Below, piece by piece: positions 7,747 to 21,120 of a DNA stretch of 64,000 nt. A model generated the notes under the pieces. That model searched no databases. It saw only the letters and a list, made by a program, of their open reading frames with translations, and was not told the origin of the DNA. The DNA lies in assembly GCF_900290195.1 (NCBI RefSeq), contig NZ_OLMF01000004.1:423501-487500 (forward strand), given 5' to 3'. Source of the DNA: Anaerococcus marasmi. Lineage in GTDB: Bacteria > Bacillota > Clostridia > Tissierellales > Peptoniphilaceae. The first letter of the stretch is position 1; each line of letters opens with the position of its first letter. The translations under genes were made by a program, and so were the position numbers.

Positions 7747-9165
7747 CTACTCTCCTATCTTTTCTCTTAACAATTTATTGATTTCTTGAGGATTTCCTTT
7801 TCCCTTAGTTTTCTTCATAGCTTGTCCAACCAGGAATCCGAAAGCCCTATCCTTACCTCCCCTTATATCTTCTATAGATTCAGGATTTTCACTTAAAACC
7901 TCATCTACAACTTCCTCAAGGAAGGATGAGTCTGATATTTGAAGTAAGTTTTTTTCTTCAGCAAGTTTTTCTGGATCTTCATTTGACTCGTAGATTTCTC
8001 TAAGAAGTTTCTTAGCAACATTGTTGTTTATTTTATTTTCTTTAGCTAATAATATTAACTTAGAAAAGTTTTCAACTGAAAGTTGCATCTCTGAAGGACT
8101 TTGTTCAAACTCATTAAGCCTTCTAGATAACTCTGATAAAATCCAGTTTGCGCATGTATTAGGGTCATTAACTATAGCATTTGTTTTTTCAAATAGTTCA
8201 GCAAGCTCTCTGTCATTAGCTAGTAAATTCGCGTCATACTTGCTAAGGGATAGGTCATTGATATATCTAGCTTCTTTTTGTCCAGGCAATTCTGGTAGAT
8301 TTTCTTTAACGTGGTTTATGAAATCGTCAGAAAGCTCAATTAGAGGAATGTCTCCTTCTGCGGAGAATCTATAGTCATTTCCAACTTCCTTATTTCTCAT
8401 GTGAACTGTTTCAGCCAATTCATCGTCCCATCTTCTTGTTTCTTTTACACCTACTTCTCCTTTTTCAAGAAGTTCTATCTGTCTTTTTTCCTCAAAAGCT
8501 AGTGCATTTTCTATAGCTTTAATAGAGTTTATGTTTTTAATCTCTGCTATAGCAGTCCTTTCCCCATTATCTAAGTTTTCGATATTGATATTAACATCGA
8601 CACGCATAGAACCTTGAGCCATGATACAGTCTGATACTCCTAAAAATCTTAAGGTAGATGCAAGAGTTTCAACATATTCTCTTGCTTCATCTGGTGAAGA
8701 CATATCTGGTTCACTAACTATTTCAATTAGTGGGACACCTGCTCTGTTGTAGTCCATCAAAGTCGCATTATTTTCATCATGATTTGACTTACCTGTATCT
8801 TCTTCCATATGAATTTCAGCAATTCTAATATTTTTACCTGACTCTAAAGTTAGGTAACCATTTGTTGCATAAGGCTTATCAAATTGAGTTATTTGATATC
8901 CTTTCACGAGATCTGGATAGAAATACTTTTTCCTGTCCATTTTTTGGTCACGTCTTATATCACAATTAAAGGCAAGACCAGCCATAACAGCATACTCAAC
9001 TGCCCTTTCATTCATTTGAGGAAGAGTTCCTGGATGTCCTAGACATATTGGACATACATTTGTATTAGGCACTTGTCCGAACTCATTTTTACAGGAGCAA
9101 AACATCTTCGTTTCAGTGGCTAGCTCCACGTGAATTTCTAATCCGATAATTGTTTTAGTTTTCAT
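7747..9165 (-). CDS. gatB: Asp/Glu-tRNA(Asn/Gln) amidotransferase subunit B
   Basis: A 472-residue GatB, the kinase/tRNA-binding subunit that activates misacylated Glu-tRNA(Gln) or Asp-tRNA(Asn). The N-terminus GLEIHVEL, zinc cysteines (CSC and CPICLG), DYNRAGVPLIEIVSEPD near residue 140 and the C-terminal YqeY-like tail (FLVGQAMKKTKGKGNP) are typical. AAGGAG lies 6 nt before the ATG. It overlaps gatA by 11 nt, in the pcrA-ligA-gatC-gatA-gatB operon. Confidence 0.97.
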   Translation of the reverse strand: MKTKTIIGLEIHVELATETKMFCSCKNEFGQVPNTNVCPICLGHPGTLPQMNERAVEYAVMAGLAFNCDIRRDQKMDRKKYFYPDLVKGYQITQFDKPYATNGYLTLESGKNIRIAEIHMEEDTGKSNHDENNATLMDYNRAGVPLIEIVSEPDMSSPDEAREYVETLASTLRFLGVSDCIMAQGSMRVDVNINIENLDNGERTAIAEIKNINSIKAIENALAFEEKRQIELLEKGEVGVKETRRWDDELAETVHMRNKEVGNDYRFSAEGDIPLIELSDDFINHVKENLPELPGQKEARYINDLSLSKYDANLLANDRELAELFEKTNAIVNDPNTCANWILSELSRRLNEFEQSPSEMQLSVENFSKLILLAKENKINNNVAKKLLREIYESNEDPEKLAEEKNLLQISDSSFLEEVVDEVLSENPESIEDIRGGKDRAFGFLVGQAMKKTKGKGNPQEINKLLREKIGE

Positions 9166-10567
9166 TTATACTCCTTAAAAATTTCTCACTCGCATTGATT
9201 AATTTGTTATCTTCAAATCTATTAGCTATAAATTGAACTGATCCAGATATGCCCTTTCTCACTGGCAATGAAAGACCGCACATTCCAGCAAGATTTACAA
9301 TTACATTGAAACCATCTGACTTAAAGTCGCTTAGTGGATCGTTCTTGTCATCTGTCAAGTAAGGTGGTAGATTTGTTGTAGTTGGTGTTATCAATAAATC
9401 TATTTCTTCAAAAACTTTTTCCAATTCGTTTTTAATTAGGCTTCTCAACTTAAGCCCTTGCTTATATATCCTTTGATTATCATTTGCTGATAAATACATA
9501 GTTCCTAAAGCTATTCTTCTTTGAACTTCTTCTCCTAGACCTTCTGATCTGCTTTTTACGAAAAGTTCTTCTACAGTTTCGTAATCATCTGCCTGATAGC
9601 CAAATCTCACTCCATCAAACCTACTCATGTTTGAGGATACTTCTGAGCTCATTACAACGTTATATACAGGGTTTGCAAACTTTGCATACTCTAAATCAAT
9701 AGGATAAAGCTCTGCTCCTAATGACTCTAGGGTATCTAAGGCCTTTTGATAGTCATTTTTAACTTCTTCTTCAATGCCTTCATAAAGGCTTGACTCAGTC
9801 TTTATAAATCCAATCTTTTTTCCTTTAAAATCATAATCTTCGTATGCGTACTCATATTTTTCTAAATTAGAAGTCATATCTTTTGGATCATGAGATGCAG
9901 TTGTATTGGCCAATACTCGCATATCTTCGATATTTTTAGAGAATAAAGAAACTTGATCTAGGGTGTTTGCCATAGAAACTACACCATACCTACTCATTAT
10001 TGAATAAGTTGGTTTGTATCCAAGAATATTACAGTATGATGCAGGACATCTTACCGAACCACCTGTATCTGTTCCAAGAGCTACTAGGACATCACCCTTA
10101 GCTACTGCTGCCGCAGACCCCGAAGATGAACCACCAGGAACTCTCTTGTTATCAAGAGGATTTTTGGTAGGTCCAAAGTATGAGGTCTTGCCTCTACCGC
10201 CCATAGCGAATTCATCCATATTTGTCTTAGCTACAATAATAGCATCTTCTTTTAAAAGATTTTCTACAACACTTGCATTATATACAGGTTTGAAGTTTTC
10301 CAGCATTTTGGATGCACAGGTCATCTTCATTTTATCATATGATATATTATCCTTAACAGCCACAGGCACTCCAAATAAAGAACCTAACTTCTCGCCATTT
10401 TTTAGTTTTTCATCTAACTTTTTAGCCCTTTTAATAGAACCATCGCGATCAAAACTTATATAAGCATTCAATTCGTCGTTTTCTATTTTATCTAAGGTTG
10501 CTAAAATATTATCTTCAACACTTAGATTTCCGTTTTTATAATCTTCGATTAATTTTTCTATATTCAT
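9155..10567 (-). CDS. gatA: Asp/Glu-tRNA(Asn/Gln) amidotransferase subunit A
   Basis: A 470-residue amidase-signature enzyme that releases ammonia from glutamine for GatB. The Lys-cisSer-Ser triad is visible in PVAVKDNI, GGSSSGSAAAV and GTDTGGSVRCPAS. The start is placed at the ATG at 10567 because AGGAG lies 6 nt before it. The frame extends 7 codons further upstream to 10588 but would then overlap gatC and lack a ribosome binding site. It lies 8 nt after gatC. Confidence 0.97.
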   Translation of the reverse strand: MNIEKLIEDYKNGNLSVEDNILATLDKIENDELNAYISFDRDGSIKRAKKLDEKLKNGEKLGSLFGVPVAVKDNISYDKMKMTCASKMLENFKPVYNASVVENLLKEDAIIVAKTNMDEFAMGGRGKTSYFGPTKNPLDNKRVPGGSSSGSAAAVAKGDVLVALGTDTGGSVRCPASYCNILGYKPTYSIMSRYGVVSMANTLDQVSLFSKNIEDMRVLANTTASHDPKDMTSNLEKYEYAYEDYDFKGKKIGFIKTESSLYEGIEEEVKNDYQKALDTLESLGAELYPIDLEYAKFANPVYNVVMSSEVSSNMSRFDGVRFGYQADDYETVEELFVKSRSEGLGEEVQRRIALGTMYLSANDNQRIYKQGLKLRSLIKNELEKVFEEIDLLITPTTTNLPPYLTDDKNDPLSDFKSDGFNVIVNLAGMCGLSLPVRKGISGSVQFIANRFEDNKLINASEKFLRSINEN

Positions 10568-10575
10568 TTTAGCTC

Positions 10576-10854
10576 CTATAATTTCCAATCAAGTCTAAAA
10601 TAACCAAATTCTGTATCTTTAGCGTTAGCCAAAGCCTCATCTCTAGTTATGGATTCTTTAGCTTCATCTTCTCTAAAGATTGCCTTGTGATTTGGTATAA
10701 GTTCAGTCATATTAACTTCATCTGTATCAATGGTAAAGATATCTTCGATAAAATCTATAACTGTATTGAACTTATTTGCTAGTAAGTCAGTGTCTTTTCC
10801 TTCTAGACTTAGATTAGCAAGCCTATATATTTTTTCTACTTCTTGTGTATTCAT
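10576..10854 (-). CDS. gatC: Asp/Glu-tRNA(Asn/Gln) amidotransferase subunit C
   Basis: A 92-residue GatC, the small belt subunit that ties GatA to GatB. The N-terminal VEKIYRLANLSL segment and the C-terminal REDEAKESITRDEALANA block are family-typical. The length is normal. It starts 1 nt after the ligA stop, so the tRNA amidation genes are co-transcribed with DNA repair genes. Confidence 0.93.
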   Translation of the reverse strand: MNTQEVEKIYRLANLSLEGKDTDLLANKFNTVIDFIEDIFTIDTDEVNMTELIPNHKAIFREDEAKESITRDEALANAKDTEFGYFRLDWKL

Positions 10855-10855
10855 A

Positions 10856-15053
<4,198 letters not shown>

Positions 15054-15077
15054 ATTTCACGTCCTTCCATCTATCAC

Positions 15078-15086
15078 ATTATACCA
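15078..15086 (-). promoter_or_regulatory. Extended -10 promoter of the pcrA operon
   Basis: On the minus strand TGG-TATAAT (TATAAT at 15083-15078) lies about 25 nt before the pcrA ATG. It follows the yerC terminator directly, so pcrA-ligA-gatCAB starts a new transcript here. Confidence 0.6.
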
Positions 15087-15090
15087 TAAA

Positions 15091-15119
15091 AATAAAAGAG
15101 TAAGTTATCCTTACTCTTT
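15091..15119 (-). terminator. Rho-independent terminator after yerC
   Basis: On the minus strand AAAGAGTAAG and CTTACTCTTT pair around a 4-5 nt loop and are followed by TATTTTTAT. The right arm overlaps the yerC stop codon (15111-15113). It separates the murT operon from pcrA. Confidence 0.8.
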
Positions 15120-15431
15120 GCTTTTTTCTTCTTTTAAATTCTTTTCGATAAGCCTTTCCAATACAATATCATATCCGTTAGATCCATAATTTAACGATCT
15201 ATTTACTCTTGAAATTGTAGCAGTTGATGCTCCTGTTTCTTCTTCGATTACACTATATGTTTTTCTAATCTTAAGAAGTTTTGCAACATGCAATCTTTGT
15301 GCTATTGATTGGATTTCTCTAGCTGTACATATATCGGTGAAGAAATCATAACATTGCTCAATATCTTCAAGCATTAATACTGCTTCAAAAAACTCATCTA
15401 TTTCTTTGTTTCTTAATTTATTTTCTTTCAT
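15111..15431 (-). CDS. YerC/YecD-family TrpR-like DNA-binding protein
   Basis: A 106-residue TrpR-superfamily protein. The helix-turn-helix is in the segment VIEEETGASTATISRVNRS (about residues 60-79), preceded by CTAREIQSIAQRL. The family is a predicted regulator; the Bacillus YerC lies next to pcrA as here. The start is the ATG at 15431: it overlaps the gatD stop as ATGA and has AGGAG 6 nt upstream. The ATG at 15437 touches the AGGAG box and is unlikely. The regulated genes are not known from the sequence. Confidence 0.88.
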   Translation of the reverse strand: MKENKLRNKEIDEFFEAVLMLEDIEQCYDFFTDICTAREIQSIAQRLHVAKLLKIRKTYSVIEEETGASTATISRVNRSLNYGSNGYDIVLERLIEKNLKEEKSKE

Positions 15432-16084
15432 TTGCATCTCCTATTAATTAATATATCAATTAAGCTTTCGCATAAATTGTTGTTTCTAGCAAGTAATGGT
15501 CCATGAAGGTAAGTACCTATAGTGTTTTTATACCTAAAGCCTTCGCTCTTGTCTTTGCCATTATTGCCATTACCTTCCAAGACATATGCAAAAGGCTCTT
15601 GACCTTCTCCCAAAAATGTTATACCGCCATGATTTTCAAATCCTTTATAGATCGATTTTTCATCAAAGGCCGATTGAATTTTTATATTACCAGTAAATCT
15701 ATTTTTATCTTCCTGGTTGATTGTGTAGTGGCCAAAGATCTTGAGACCTTCTATTTTATTATTGTAGGCGTCGTAATAGTACTGACCTAACAATTGGTAA
15801 CCGCCACATATAGCTAATAGTATACCATTATTTTCAATGTATTCTACTATAGTATCTCTTTTTTTAAGCAAATCTTTTTGCACTATACTCTGCTCATAAT
15901 CCTGACCACCTCCAAAAAATACAAAATCATACTTCGTGTAATCAAAATCATCTCCAAGGCTTACTACTTCGATATTAGTTTCAAATCCCTTAATTCTCGC
16001 CTCGTGAGCAAAAGCCATTACATTACCCACGTCGCCATATGTGTTTAATAAGTTTCCATAAAGATGTGCAATATTAACAATCAT
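15428..16084 (-). CDS. gatD: Lipid II isoglutaminyl synthase, glutaminase subunit GatD
   Basis: A 218-residue class I glutamine amidotransferase of the CobQ/GatD type. The nucleophile cysteine is in LAICGGYQLLG (about residue 94), and the HGPLL segment near the C-terminus holds the catalytic His. The N-terminus has HLYGNLLNTYGDVGN. With MurT it amidates the D-glutamate of lipid II at the membrane. ATGA overlaps with murT (16081-16084) and with yerC suggest tight coupling. Confidence 0.93.
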   Translation of the reverse strand: MIVNIAHLYGNLLNTYGDVGNVMAFAHEARIKGFETNIEVVSLGDDFDYTKYDFVFFGGGQDYEQSIVQKDLLKKRDTIVEYIENNGILLAICGGYQLLGQYYYDAYNNKIEGLKIFGHYTINQEDKNRFTGNIKIQSAFDEKSIYKGFENHGGITFLGEGQEPFAYVLEGNGNNGKDKSEGFRYKNTIGTYLHGPLLARNNNLCESLIDILINRRCK

Positions 16085-17412
16085 GATAATTCTAATACCT
16101 CTCTTAACCTTAGCATAGCTGTGTAAGTTGATAAGATATATACATTATCTGACTTGGCGTTTTCTATTACATCAACTATTTCCTTCTCATAATCAAAATC
16201 TTTTATATCTCCTTCATAAATCTCTGCTATCTCTAGCCTTCTTTTCATATCAGAAGATCTTTTGCCAGATACATAGACATCTTTGATATCCATCTCTTTC
16301 AATTTCTCGTAATGAGAATCATATATCCAGCTTACATCAAGCCCATCTGCATAATTGTCATTTAACAGGCAAATAAGACTTATATCACTCTTATTTAAAA
16401 GCATCAATTCTATTATTTGATTAAGACCAGTAGGATTTTTTACAAGATTAATTATTACATTCTTATCAGCTATATTTATATTTTCTTGTCTACCAAATAC
16501 ATTCTTTTGAGACTTTAGTCCATTGTATATTTCTTCATAAGTTAATCCTAGCTCTTTGGCAACAGCAAGTGAGGCTAAAGCATTATAAATATTATATAAA
16601 CCACCTACGGATATTTCGTATTCTTCGTTTGCTATTTTAAAAACTGAATGATTACTTTCTAGTTTTACTAGATTATCTATACAATATTTCAGATTCTTTG
16701 AAGAAAAATCACATGAAGGACAAGTAAAATCTCCCAGAGATGAGTAATTAACGAGCCTATACTTAAGAACACTATTACACTTTGGACAAAGTATCCCATC
16801 AGAATTTAGTTCCGCATCTAGACTATAGTTATCATGAACATCGCTCTTATCTCTTATACCATAATACACCTTTTTGTAGGGGTCCATATTCTCATAAGCA
16901 AAAATCGGTAGATCTCCATTAGCTACTATAGTAGCATCAGGCATCTCCTCCATTCCTTCCATCATCTTGTCGTATATATTATATATTTCACCAAACCTAT
17001 CCATTTGATCTCTAAATACATTAGTAAATACTACATAGTCAGCCTTGAGGAACTTGCCTATTCTAGAAAGATTTGCCTCATCTACCTCTAGAACTGCAAC
17101 AGTGTCTTTGTTTGGCGGATTGTCCAATAATGAAGTAATAATTCCTTGGACCATATTAGAACCAGAATCATTAGTAAAAACATTCTCATAGTGCTGTCTT
17201 AATATATTGGTCAAAAAATGGGTAGTCATTGTCTTACCATTTGTACCTGTTACAAAGATAAATTTTGTATTCTTAGACAATTCATTAAGTATATCTTTAT
17301 CCAGTTTATAAGCAACATAACCTGGTAAGGAAGTAGCCTTATGCTTTGTAATCTTTAAAGAAAATCTAATTAATTTTGCTATATTTTTTATTACTTTACT
17401 TTTAAAACTCAT
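16081..17412 (-). CDS. murT: Lipid II isoglutaminyl synthase, MurT subunit
   Basis: A 443-residue Mur-ligase-like protein. The ATP loop is VTGTNGKTMTTH (about residues 54-65). A four-cysteine zinc ribbon, CPKC...CPSC (about residues 204-231), is inserted in the central domain, a mark of MurT that separates it from MurE/F. The C-terminal DUF1727 region includes NLVKNPTGLNQ and LLNDNYADGLD. It works with GatD on lipid II. It lies 38 nt after acyP and overlaps gatD. Confidence 0.94.
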   Translation of the reverse strand: MSFKSKVIKNIAKLIRFSLKITKHKATSLPGYVAYKLDKDILNELSKNTKFIFVTGTNGKTMTTHFLTNILRQHYENVFTNDSGSNMVQGIITSLLDNPPNKDTVAVLEVDEANLSRIGKFLKADYVVFTNVFRDQMDRFGEIYNIYDKMMEGMEEMPDATIVANGDLPIFAYENMDPYKKVYYGIRDKSDVHDNYSLDAELNSDGILCPKCNSVLKYRLVNYSSLGDFTCPSCDFSSKNLKYCIDNLVKLESNHSVFKIANEEYEISVGGLYNIYNALASLAVAKELGLTYEEIYNGLKSQKNVFGRQENINIADKNVIINLVKNPTGLNQIIELMLLNKSDISLICLLNDNYADGLDVSWIYDSHYEKLKEMDIKDVYVSGKRSSDMKRRLEIAEIYEGDIKDFDYEKEIVDVIENAKSDNVYILSTYTAMLRLREVLELS

Positions 17413-17450
17413 AAGTTTACTATATACCCAAAATTAAAATCTTGCCAGAG

Positions 17451-17720
17451 CTAATACAGAATTTCAAAGGAATTTTCATCTTCCTTAATTTCTAACTTGC
17501 TTATATCTTTGGATTCTATCCTCACAAATCTCTGATTCTCTAATTCCCTTATGAATGCATCAATATTTTCAGGAGATCCTTGTACGTAAACTTCTACACT
17601 TCCATCGTAGAGATTCTTAACGCTTCCTGTTAAATTTAGATCAGTAGCAATCCTTAAAGAGTGGAATCTAAATCCGACTCCTTGGACCCTACCTTTAAAA
17701 ATTATTTTTAACCTTTCCAT
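17451..17720 (-). CDS. acyP: Acylphosphatase
   Basis: An 89-residue protein of the usual acylphosphatase size. It hydrolyses carboxyl-phosphate bonds. The phosphate-binding loop with its arginine is in GRVQGVGFRFHS (residues 10-21), and the catalytic Asn is in SVKNLYDGSVEV (about residue 36-47). It is the first gene before murT-gatD-yerC and divergent from the copper operon. Confidence 0.93.
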   Translation of the reverse strand: MERLKIIFKGRVQGVGFRFHSLRIATDLNLTGSVKNLYDGSVEVYVQGSPENIDAFIRELENQRFVRIESKDISKLEIKEDENSFEILY

Positions 17721-17782
17721 GCTTACCCCTTTAATATACTATAACATTATATAGCCTTTCTTGTAAAGACTTTACTTTAGCC

Positions 17783-17834
17783 TTGACATTAATGCCACGA
17801 AAGTTATAATATTATTGACACCCCCTATGGGTGT
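17783..17834 (+). promoter_or_regulatory. Promoter and CsoR-type operator of the copper operon
   Basis: TTGACA (17783-17788) and TATAAT (17805-17810) are separated by 16 nt. Directly downstream, over the expected transcription start, lies the inverted repeat ACACCC-5 nt-GGGTGT (17818-17834). This G/C-flanked dyad resembles CsoR operators. Its place just after the -10 box fits repression by the CsoR encoded two genes downstream, relieved by Cu(I). The copA ribosome binding site AGGAGG follows. Confidence 0.8.
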
Positions 17835-17846
17835 TAAGGAGGTAAT

Positions 17847-20369
17847 ATGAAAGAACGTTTTGATATTAGCGGAATGACTTGTGCTTCTTGTCAGGCTAAT
17901 GTCCAAAAAGCAGTTCAAAAATTAGGGGTTGATGATGTCAATGTAAATCTTATTAGTGAATCTATGACAGTCGATTATGATACTGATAAGATTACAAACG
18001 ACGATATTATAAAGGCAGTAGAGAAAATTGGTTATGGAGCAAGTCTTAAAAATCAGGATAAATCAAATGATCCTACACTAAAGGAAAACGAAGAAATGTC
18101 TACAATAAGTAGATTAAAAATTTCTTTCTTGTTTTTAATACCACTGATGTATATATCAATGGGGCCAATGATTAATCTTCCTATACCAAGTTTTCTAGAA
18201 GGTCGCTCAGGAGCAGTAAATTATGCTTTTGTTCAATTTTTGCTAGCCTTGCCTGTAATTTTTGTAAACCGCAATTTTTTTGTATCAGGCTTTAGGGGAC
18301 TTATTAATAAGGCACCTAACATGGATACACTCGTTGCCCTAGGTGCAAGTGCTGCCGCTATATTTGGTATATTTGCCATAATGAGGATGTCTTATGCCTT
18401 AGGACTAAACGATACCCAAGTGTTAGATCATTATAGGCACAATATATATTTCGAATCAAGTGCAACTATCCTAACTTTAATTACTTTGGGTAAATATTTT
18501 GAGGCTAGAAGTAAAGGAGAGACCAAATCATCTCTCAAACACCTTATGGATCTAGCTCCAAAAACAGCTAAGGTGATTAAAAATGGTGAAGAAATTGAAG
18601 TTGCCATAGAAGAAATTGGAATTGGCGATACTATTGTCGTTAGACCAGGAGAGGCGATTCCTGTTGATGGTATTGTGACAAAGGGCTCTTCCCTAGTTGA
18701 TCAAGCCGCCATTACTGGTGAAAGCATACCAGTAAATAAAAATCCTGGCGATGAAGTAATATCTGCAAGTATTAACAAGCAAGGATCTTTTCAATTTAGG
18801 GCTAAAAGAGTTGGTGAAAATACTACCATCTCACAAATCATAAGTCTTGTTAATGAAGCAAATGAAACTAAAGCACCAATTGCAAAATTGGCTGATAAGA
18901 TAGCAGCAGTTTTTGTTCCAGTGGTAATAGTTATTGCAATTTTAACTTTTGCTATATGGGCTTATATTACAAAAGATTTTGAATTTGCCTTAAATCTTAT
19001 GATAGCAGTTCTCGTAATATCATGCCCATGTGCCTTAGGTCTTGCAACTCCAATGGCGATAATGGTTTCAACTGGTAAGTCAGCAGAGTTAGGTCTTCTG
19101 TTTAAAAACGCTGAAAGCTTAGAGAACCTTCATAAGATTGATTCCATCCTTCTAGATAAGACTGGAACAATTACAGAAGGTAAGCCTGTAGTTACTGATG
19201 TCTATACAAAAATGGATGACAAGGAGTTCATATCTATTGCAAGAAGTATAGAAGAAGCTTCCGAGCATCCTTTGAGCAATTCAATTGTAGAATTTGCTAA
19301 TAGCAAAAACATTAGACCTAAAGAAACTTCAGACTTTCATTCTATAACTGGAATGGGGCTTGAAGCAAAAATAGACGGCAAAATATATTATGCAGGAAAT
19401 ATAAAACTTATGAACGATAAAAATATTTCTGTAAAAGATTTTGAAGAAAGATCTATCTCATATTCAGAAAAAGGAAAAACATCCATGTATTTTGCTGATG
19501 AAAATGAGGTCTTAGGCTTAATAGCGGTTCAAGACTTGGCAAAGGATAGTTCTATTAAGGCAATAGAAAAATTAAAAGCAATGGGCTACCATATTGCAAT
19601 GCTAACAGGTGATAATGAAAAAACGGCCGAAGCAATTAGAAAAAAACTGGCTATAGATGAAAAATATGCAGAGGTCCTTCCACAAGATAAAGATAAAGTT
19701 GTAAGAAAACTTCAAGAATCGGGTAAAAAGGTAGCGATGGTCGGAGACGGAATAAACGATGCTCCTGCTCTAGCAAGATCTGATATTGGTATAGCTATCG
19801 GTAGTGGAACAGACATTGCGATTGATTCAGCGGATATAGTACTGATCAAGAATTCCCTATTTGATATAATAAATTCGATAAAATTGTCTAGTAAGACCAT
19901 AAAGATAATAAAGGAAAATCTCTTTTGGGCATTTTTCTATAATATTATCCTTATACCAGTTGCAGCAGGCATCCTTTACCCTAGATACGGTATAACATTA
20001 AATCCAATGTTTGCGGCCTTAGCAATGAGTATATCCTCAGTCTTTGTATGCCTTAACTCACTAAGACTTAGGAACTTTAAGGCAGAAGAAGAAAGTAAAG
20101 AAGAAAGTAAAGAAGAAAATATATTAGTAAAGGAGAATAAAATGAGTGAATTAAATAAAATGATTGTAAAAGTTGATGGAATGAGCTGTCAAAATTGTGC
20201 AAAACACGTTACAGAAGCCCTAGAATCAGTTGCAGGAGTAAAAGAGGTAAATGTTGACCTTGATAATAAAGAAGCTAATGTAGAATTTTTCGGATCAGTA
20301 GATGAAAATGAAATCTCAAAGGCAATTAGCGAAGCAGGCTACGAATACAAAGGTATCGAATATAAATAA
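17847..20369 (+). CDS. copA: Copper-exporting P1B-type ATPase with N- and C-terminal heavy-metal domains
   Basis: An 840-residue membrane Cu(I) pump. An N-terminal HMA domain carries GMTCASC (residues 9-15). The membrane Cu-binding motif CPC lies near residues 392-394, the phosphorylation site DKTGT near 437, the P1B motif SEHPLSNS near 474, and GDGINDAP near 633. After the last membrane helices an acidic-lysine linker leads to a second HMA domain with GMSCQNC at the C-terminus. This second domain has its own ribosome binding site and ATG (see copZ). The stop overlaps the csoR start. Confidence 0.96.
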   Translation: MKERFDISGMTCASCQANVQKAVQKLGVDDVNVNLISESMTVDYDTDKITNDDIIKAVEKIGYGASLKNQDKSNDPTLKENEEMSTISRLKISFLFLIPLMYISMGPMINLPIPSFLEGRSGAVNYAFVQFLLALPVIFVNRNFFVSGFRGLINKAPNMDTLVALGASAAAIFGIFAIMRMSYALGLNDTQVLDHYRHNIYFESSATILTLITLGKYFEARSKGETKSSLKHLMDLAPKTAKVIKNGEEIEVAIEEIGIGDTIVVRPGEAIPVDGIVTKGSSLVDQAAITGESIPVNKNPGDEVISASINKQGSFQFRAKRVGENTTISQIISLVNEANETKAPIAKLADKIAAVFVPVVIVIAILTFAIWAYITKDFEFALNLMIAVLVISCPCALGLATPMAIMVSTGKSAELGLLFKNAESLENLHKIDSILLDKTGTITEGKPVVTDVYTKMDDKEFISIARSIEEASEHPLSNSIVEFANSKNIRPKETSDFHSITGMGLEAKIDGKIYYAGNIKLMNDKNISVKDFEERSISYSEKGKTSMYFADENEVLGLIAVQDLAKDSSIKAIEKLKAMGYHIAMLTGDNEKTAEAIRKKLAIDEKYAEVLPQDKDKVVRKLQESGKKVAMVGDGINDAPALARSDIGIAIGSGTDIAIDSADIVLIKNSLFDIINSIKLSSKTIKIIKENLFWAFFYNIILIPVAAGILYPRYGITLNPMFAALAMSISSVFVCLNSLRLRNFKAEEESKEESKEENILVKENKMSELNKMIVKVDGMSCQNCAKHVTEALESVAGVKEVNVDLDNKEANVEFFGSVDENEISKAISEAGYEYKGIEYK
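20142..20369 (+). CDS. copZ: CopZ-like copper chaperone, in-frame internal start within copA
   Basis: Codon 766 of copA is an ATG (20142) preceded by AGGAG at 20131-20135 with an ideal 6-nt spacer. Translation from it gives a 75-residue HMA protein, MSELNKMIVKVDG then MSCQNCAKHV, the size and motif of CopZ. The linker just before it is repetitive and non-conserved. This suggests that copZ was once separate and became fused by loss of the copA stop, and that free chaperone may still be made. Expression from the internal start is an inference. Confidence 0.6.
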   Translation: MSELNKMIVKVDGMSCQNCAKHVTEALESVAGVKEVNVDLDNKEANVEFFGSVDENEISKAISEAGYEYKGIEYK

Positions 20370-20644
20370 TGCATGCTGATAACAAAAAAACTATCAGGAA
20401 ACTTAAAACCGTCGGTGGACAAATCGACGGTTTAATTAAAATGATTGAAGATGATAGGTATTGTATAGATATATCAAACCAAATTATGGCTTCAATTTCT
20501 ATTCTTAAAAATATAAATAAAGAAGTCCTCCAATCCCATCTAGAGCATTGCGTATACCAATCTCTCAATAGTGATGATGAGGAAAATATAAGACAAAAAA
20601 TCGAAGAGATAGAAAAAGTTATCGATAAACTCAATAAAATTTAA
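20369..20644 (+). CDS. csoR: CsoR-family copper-sensing repressor
   Basis: A 91-residue all-helical DUF156 (CsoR/RcnR) protein. The Cu(I) ligand set Cys-His-Cys is visible: Cys in DDRYCIDISNQ and the HxxxC pair in LQSHLEHCVYQS. RKLKTVGGQIDGLIKMI is the family N-terminal helix. Its ATG shares one base with the copA TAA stop, so it is probably translated by coupling. It should bind the dyad at 17818-17834 and repress its own operon. Confidence 0.93.
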   Translation: MHADNKKTIRKLKTVGGQIDGLIKMIEDDRYCIDISNQIMASISILKNINKEVLQSHLEHCVYQSLNSDDEENIRQKIEEIEKVIDKLNKI

Positions 20645-20696
20645 TAAGTGGGTATATATATAATAGTAAGCGAAAATAAATTTAAAGGAGAATAAA

Positions 20697-21119
20697 ATGG
20701 CTGAAAATTATAATAACGAAAATTTTGCTGGAGAAGTTAGCGAATACGTAGTTAGCGACAAGGTTCTAGCTAAAATTACAAAAAAAGTTGTTGATAACGT
20801 AGACGGAGTTCTAGACTTACAAGGTGGATTCTTTGATAATCTAACAAGTTCTTTTTCATCTGATGAACAATCAACATCTGGTATTTCTATAAATCAAGCT
20901 GATAAAGATTCTGTTGTTGAAGCAGGAATCATCCTTGAATATGGCAAAAGAGCCGAAGAAGTATTTAGAAATCTAGATAAAGCTATCAAAAACGAAGTAA
21001 AAAACCTAACAGGTATTAACGTTAAAGCCGTTAAAGTAAATATTGTTGATATTCTAACTAAAGAAGAATTTAACAAAAAACAAAAACAAGAAGAAGAAAA
21101 AAAGCAAAAAGAAATATAA
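20697..21119 (+). CDS. Asp23/Gls24-family envelope stress protein
   Basis: A 140-residue Asp23/DUF322 protein. The ISINQADKDSVVEAGIILEYGKR region and the VNVKAVKVNIVDI-like segment (INVKAVKVNIVDILT) are the family core; the C-terminus is a charged Glu/Lys/Gln tail. Related proteins sit at the inner membrane face and respond to envelope stress. AAGGAG precedes the ATG. A TATAAT at 20659-20664 may give it its own promoter. The group II intron begins (3' end) 1 nt after its stop. Confidence 0.9.
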   Translation: MAENYNNENFAGEVSEYVVSDKVLAKITKKVVDNVDGVLDLQGGFFDNLTSSFSSDEQSTSGISINQADKDSVVEAGIILEYGKRAEEVFRNLDKAIKNEVKNLTGINVKAVKVNIVDILTKEEFNKKQKQEEEKKQKEI

Positions 21120-21120
21120 A

